Shown here one piece after another: positions 60,280-64,000 of a stretch of 64,000 nucleotides of DNA. The stretch covers positions 1 to 64,000 of the forward strand of contig NZ_JABMKX010000004.1 in NCBI RefSeq assembly GCF_013204885.1. Reading direction: 5' to 3'. Below the pieces are notes generated by a model. It did no database searches, had not been told where the DNA came from, and was given only the letters and a program-made list of their open reading frames with translations. The translations under genes and the position numbers were made by a program. Each line of letters starts with the position of its first letter. Position 1 is the stretch's first letter. The DNA comes from Paenibacillus tritici (lineage in GTDB: Bacteria > Bacillota > Bacilli > Paenibacillales > Paenibacillaceae).

Positions 60280-61506
60280 TTATTTATGCTTGAGTCCGAC
60301 TCTCCGGATATGCAGGGTCAGCTTAATATCCACACCAACGCTGCTGTACATGCTCTCCCAGTCGTTCTTGTCGTGAACATGCTCCTTCCAGTAGGCCGGA
60401 TGATGGCTTCTGATCATTTCGCCCATGCCGAAGATATCGGAATGATCCTTCTGCGTCTGTTTGACCAGCCGGGTCAGTACCGTCTGAATCTGCTGCTCGA
60501 AATCCCGCTCAATCTCACGCAGCTTCAGGGGAGAGTCGATGGGAATATCGCTGCTGTAATGCTCATCCAAATCCCCCTCCAGGAAAATATGATAGCTCAA
60601 ATGCGGCTTGCCGTCCCTGATCTCACTGCGGGTCCGGGTGAAGCGTTCATTAATCTGGGTCATAACGATTCCCAGGTTCCCGGTATGGAGCATAGTGGAA
60701 TACCCGCCGGGGTCCATCCCCATCATGGCCATGAACCCGCCGATCTCTATAGGGGCAGTCTTGCTGACCATCTTGCCGCCGCTGAAATAAGCCAGCCCTT
60801 CGATCAGAATATTGTCCCTGTTGCGCAGTGCGACATAAGGCAGATAGGCGCTTTGTCCCCACTTGGAATCCGCTGACCAGAAGGTGCCGATATAATCGCG
60901 GGGGAACTTGCCGGAGGAGACCGATTTCTCCATCATCGACAAAATATAGAGCGTAGGCACGCGCTGCAGCGGCGGATTCACATCCATAAATGCCGAAGCG
61001 CGGCCCTCGGAGACGAGCAGCCAGGTTCGGCGCCGGATTTCCGGATTGCGCCGGAGATAATCATTCAGCTCTGCAAGGCTGCCGCGGGCAATATCCTCGC
61101 TGATGATGACGATCCGCAGGTGAACCAGATAACGCGGGTCGGCAATCTGCTGCTGCAGGTTATTCATGGCATCGTCGAGGGATATGCCGTGGACCTTCAC
61201 CACCCAGACGGGACTGGTCTTGCTGTCACCGGCACTCCCACCGCCGGTGCCGGGTCCAAGGGGAACTCTGCCCGGGACGGCAATCTGTGCGGTGACACTG
61301 ATCATCTCAGCCGGCAGACTGCCGTCGTGGATGTGTGTGACTCTGTCTTCCATTTGCACCTCCTCCGCAGAGATCTTGTCAATGGACAACCCGAGGACAA
61401 GGGCGCGGTCTTCAATCTCCACCTGATCCCAGCATCCGCTGAGCAGCGGGGCGGTTATAACCAGCATGAGCAGCAGGGCGAGTGTACGCGGAAGCTGCCT
61501 GTTCAT
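60280..61506 (-). CDS. Spore germination lipoprotein, Ger(x)C family (operon 2)
   Basis: A 408-residue GerAC-type lipoprotein with lipobox LLSGC followed by the hallmark WDQVEIEDRALVLGLSIDK. Family segments ISVTAQIAVPGRVPLGPG, RYLVHLRIVIISEDIARGSL and RTWLLVSEGRA are present. The C-terminal domain has VKQTQKDHSDIFGMGE and WESMYSSVGVDIKLTLHIRR. ATG 61506 follows AAGAAGG and overlaps gerAB by four bases. It is clearly different from the operon 1 protein, so the two receptors are not recent duplicates. Confidence 0.93.
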   Translation of the reverse strand: MNRQLPRTLALLLMLVITAPLLSGCWDQVEIEDRALVLGLSIDKISAEEVQMEDRVTHIHDGSLPAEMISVTAQIAVPGRVPLGPGTGGGSAGDSKTSPVWVVKVHGISLDDAMNNLQQQIADPRYLVHLRIVIISEDIARGSLAELNDYLRRNPEIRRRTWLLVSEGRASAFMDVNPPLQRVPTLYILSMMEKSVSSGKFPRDYIGTFWSADSKWGQSAYLPYVALRNRDNILIEGLAYFSGGKMVSKTAPIEIGGFMAMMGMDPGGYSTMLHTGNLGIVMTQINERFTRTRSEIRDGKPHLSYHIFLEGDLDEHYSSDIPIDSPLKLREIERDFEQQIQTVLTRLVKQTQKDHSDIFGMGEMIRSHHPAYWKEHVHDKNDWESMYSSVGVDIKLTLHIRRVGLKHK

Positions 61507-62600
61507 GAGGGCACCTTCTTCCCGTGTCGTCTGATCAGATAGACCGTCCATAAGAGCAGCGAATAGCCCAGCATCATTATCATACCGGCATTGCCCAGAT
61601 GAAGAGACCACCTGTAGGTCTCGAACACATTGGAGGGCAGCATGGCCAGGATGAACATCACCGGCAGCAATACACTTGAGGCCATACGCTGGTCGCGGAG
61701 ACGCAGCAGCTTGTGCAGCAGGTAAGCTGATATGTAGTAGGTCGTATAGATCGTCGTGAAGACAGAGATTACCCAGATGATGATGAAGATAGCATCCAGC
61801 CGCTCCAGGAACCCCTCACCGAAGGCCGCCGAACGGGCCATCTCCAGTGTGGGGTAGATTAGCAGCTTGGTCTCTTCGGCACCGAACATTCCTACAGAGG
61901 CAATCACAATCAGCACGTAGACCGCCCCGGACATGAAGATGGCCCAAGCTCCTGCACGAACGGCATGATTCGGCTTCTCCATCAAAGGAATCAGCAGCAC
62001 TACAACGAAGGAGCTCTGGAACAGATAGGTGGCCTGCCGTGCGCCGTTCCAGAACTTAACGCCAGGTGCCATCAGCACAGGCTGCAGATTGAGCATGTCC
62101 ACATTTTTGAGCGAGATGAGGATGGTGACCAGAATAGAGCCTACAATCAGCGGCAGATAGAAAGAATGGATATAAGAGAACTTCAGAACATTGCGCCTGG
62201 AGGACAGAAGACTGATGAGCAGCATCAGGAATATAGTTGCTTCTATCGGCGTTTTTTTATACAGCACGGTTGTGGCCACATCCCCGAACTGGCGTACGGT
62301 GAGGCCGGTCAGCACAATGAACAGCAGCATGATAGCCAGGGTGAATACAGCGGCAAGCGGACGCCCGATCAGCCGGCGGCTGAACACAAACAGGGTCTCC
62401 TGGGGGAAACGCTGGCACAGGGAGACCAGCAGCCAATAGATGATGAAGGAGATCAGCACACCGCTTAACGCCACGAACGGAGCGCTGGTGTTGCCCGCTT
62501 CTGTCATATAGCGCGGGAAGCTCAGGATTCCCACTCCGATAATCGTGCTGCTCATCACGGCTACCGCGCGCAGCGTTGTGATCTGGCGTGGCTTATTCAT
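61503..62600 (-). CDS. Spore germination permease, GerAB type (operon 2)
   Basis: A 365-residue ten-helix membrane protein. It opens ITTLRAVAVMSSTIIGVGIL, the typical GerAB first helix, and carries LSFPRYMTEAGNTSAPFVAL. It is the germinant-binding candidate of this receptor. GGGAG favours ATG 62600, which overlaps the gerAA stop by eight bases; ATG 62609 would leave no spacing. Confidence 0.92.
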   Translation of the reverse strand: MNKPRQITTLRAVAVMSSTIIGVGILSFPRYMTEAGNTSAPFVALSGVLISFIIYWLLVSLCQRFPQETLFVFSRRLIGRPLAAVFTLAIMLLFIVLTGLTVRQFGDVATTVLYKKTPIEATIFLMLLISLLSSRRNVLKFSYIHSFYLPLIVGSILVTILISLKNVDMLNLQPVLMAPGVKFWNGARQATYLFQSSFVVVLLIPLMEKPNHAVRAGAWAIFMSGAVYVLIVIASVGMFGAEETKLLIYPTLEMARSAAFGEGFLERLDAIFIIIWVISVFTTIYTTYYISAYLLHKLLRLRDQRMASSVLLPVMFILAMLPSNVFETYRWSLHLGNAGMIMMLGYSLLLWTVYLIRRHGKKVPS

Positions 62601-64000
62601 TCTTCTCATCTCCCTGCCTGAGAATCTGGTCTATCGCCCGGGACGGAACACTGCGGGGCAGCCTGTCACTATCCTGGGTATGCAGGAAGCTGGGACGGCG
62701 GCGCATCCACCATAGCGGCGCCCTTACCAGAGTATCCTTGAGATCGCGCCATTTGCCCGGAATGAACGGGGACATATACGGAACCCCGAAGGATTCCAGG
62801 AACAACAGATGGTTCAGAATCAGAATCGTGCCGATCATGCCGCCATATAGGCCGAACATACCGGACAGGATGATTAGCGGAAAGCGCAGCATTCGCAGGG
62901 CAATTGCCGCATTATAGGCGGGGGTGGCGAACGAACCGATCGTCGTCAGAGCTACTATAACAACAGTGATCGGGCTGGCCAGCCCGGCGCCTACCGCTGC
63001 CTGTCCGATGACAAGGACGCCTACAATAGATAATGCACCGCCGATCATCTGCGGCAGACGGATCGTCGCCTCACGCAGGACCTCCATGGACACCTCCATG
63101 ATCAGCACCTCCACAACTGCCGGGAACGGTACGCCCGCTCTTCCGCCCGAGATGGCCACCGCAAAATCCGTAGGCAGCAGTTCGGGGTTGAACGAGATGA
63201 CAGAAACATATAACGCCGGGAAAAAAAGCGAGCAGGCCAAAGCAATCAGCCGGATGATGCGGATCAGGCTGCCCATAATGAAGCGCTCCGTGTAATCATC
63301 CATCGTCTGAAAGAACTGATTGAACAGGGCGGGAACAATCAAGGCAAACGGCGAGCCATCGACGAGAATGGCCACCCGCCCTTCCAGGAGTGCGGCAACG
63401 GTCTTGTCCGGCCGCTCGGTGCTCTGCACCTGCGGGAAAGGGGACAGGGGCTGGTCTTCGATGAACTGCTCAATGTACCCGGCATCCAGGATGCCGTCGG
63501 TATGAATCATCGAGATTCTGCGCATGGCTTCCGCAACCAGAGCACTGTCAGCGAGGCTGTCTATGTAACACAGAGCCACTCTAGACTGGGTACGCGTACC
63601 GAGCGGACTGATCTCAATCCGGAAGTCCGTACTCTGCAGCCGGTAGCGCAGCAGGGAGAGGTTATTCTCCAGCTTTTCCACATAGCCTTCCCGGGGACCC
63701 CGGATCACCTGCTCCGTCTGCGGCTGCTCTACACCGCGCATCTCGATCTGCCGCATGTCCAGGTGGAGCGCTTCGGGAACCCCGTCAATCAACAGAATGA
63801 GGTCCCCCTTCACGGCGGCCGGAGGAAGCCTGGACAGGTCTGCCGTAGTTGTCCCTTGTGTGACCTGGACTACTGTGCTCCAGATATAATGGGTCATTCC
63901 GGCTGCTTGATCCGGCATTCCCGGATGTTCAGAGGGGCGTGCCATTAGCGGCTTCAGCACATGCTCACGGACCTGCTCCGTATTCACGAGGGAAGAGAAG
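62593..64000 (-). CDS. Spore germination protein, GerAA type (operon 2; N-terminus outside the window)
   Basis: The frame is open to the right edge, so the first part of the protein is missing; 468 residues are visible. The hydrophilic part has LVNTEQVREHVLKPLMARP and YIDSLADSALVAEAMRRISM, then YIEQFIEDQPLSPFPQVQST, EGRVAILVDGSPFALIVP and the membrane region with RAGVPFPAVVEVLIMEVSME and GVLVIGQAAVGAGL. A GTG at 63985-63987 is in frame but lies inside the conserved family sequence and is not the true start. It opens the AA-AB-AC series of operon 2. Confidence 0.9.
   Translation of the reverse strand, partial: FSSLVNTEQVREHVLKPLMARPSEHPGMPDQAAGMTHYIWSTVVQVTQGTTTADLSRLPPAAVKGDLILLIDGVPEALHLDMRQIEMRGVEQPQTEQVIRGPREGYVEKLENNLSLLRYRLQSTDFRIEISPLGTRTQSRVALCYIDSLADSALVAEAMRRISMIHTDGILDAGYIEQFIEDQPLSPFPQVQSTERPDKTVAALLEGRVAILVDGSPFALIVPALFNQFFQTMDDYTERFIMGSLIRIIRLIALACSLFFPALYVSVISFNPELLPTDFAVAISGGRAGVPFPAVVEVLIMEVSMEVLREATIRLPQMIGGALSIVGVLVIGQAAVGAGLASPITVVIVALTTIGSFATPAYNAAIALRMLRFPLIILSGMFGLYGGMIGTILILNHLLFLESFGVPYMSPFIPGKWRDLKDTLVRAPLWWMRRRPSFLHTQDSDRLPRSVPSRAIDQILRQGDEKNE

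Overview
The window looks like a chromosomal segment from a spore-forming Firmicute of the Paenibacillaceae, most likely Paenibacillus. Indications are two gerA-type spore-germination operons, GC-rich coding DNA with strong AGGAGG-type ribosome binding sites, a YesM/YesN two-component pair beside a sugar ABC transporter, a preQ1-I riboswitch, CcpA (cre) control and a DdlR-like MocR regulator next to ddl. I saw no tRNA, rRNA, prophage, insertion sequence or CRISPR array.

Positions 1-13000 hold two vitamin B12 blocks, cbiZ-cbiB-cobC and cobT-cobU-cobS-cobQ, separated by a ddlR-ddl-aminotransferase operon. Together they cover corrinoid salvage (CbiZ), amidation (CobQ), aminopropanol attachment (CbiB) and nucleotide-loop assembly (CobU, CobT, CobS, CobC). 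Three of these seven proteins, and the Ddl between the blocks, carry low-complexity extensions or insertions built from in-frame DNA repeats. Positions 13000-14200 are a gene-free repeat field: CCAATC runs, a 51-bp minisatellite and a four-palindrome element. Both of the latter recur elsewhere in the window.

Positions 14200-28000 hold a chemoreceptor, a preQ1-controlled queuosine-precursor transporter, an M24 peptidase, a sugar-dehydrogenase-like lipoprotein, small metabolic genes, an RtcB RNA ligase with an AAA+ ATPase behind a structured leader, and an ECF sigma/anti-sigma pair.

Positions 28000-44000 form a polysaccharide-utilisation region: sensor kinase, AraC-type response regulator, solute-binding protein, two permeases, a GH88 unsaturated glucuronyl hydrolase and a PL8 lyase. 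The lyase is broken by a single in-frame TAA. An AraC regulator then diverges from a TIM-barrel isomerase and two tandem Gfo/Idh/MocA oxidoreductases. The content suggests import and breakdown of uronate-containing polymers (xanthan, hyaluronan or chondroitin type).

Positions 44000-64000 hold a phosphoesterase, a GNAT protein, a HAD hydrolase, the first gerA operon, an ApbE flavin transferase, a TetR regulator with an SGNH hydrolase, a glycosyltransferase, a FrnE-like DsbA protein, an oleate hydratase with a TetR regulator and two unknown genes, an RluA-type pseudouridine synthase, and a second gerA operon that runs off the right edge.

The items most worth a second look are the two-locus four-palindrome element, the two-locus 51-bp minisatellite with an inverted core in one copy, the repeat-inflated B12 enzymes, the rtcB/AAA+ operon with its leader, and the nonsense-split PL8 lyase.
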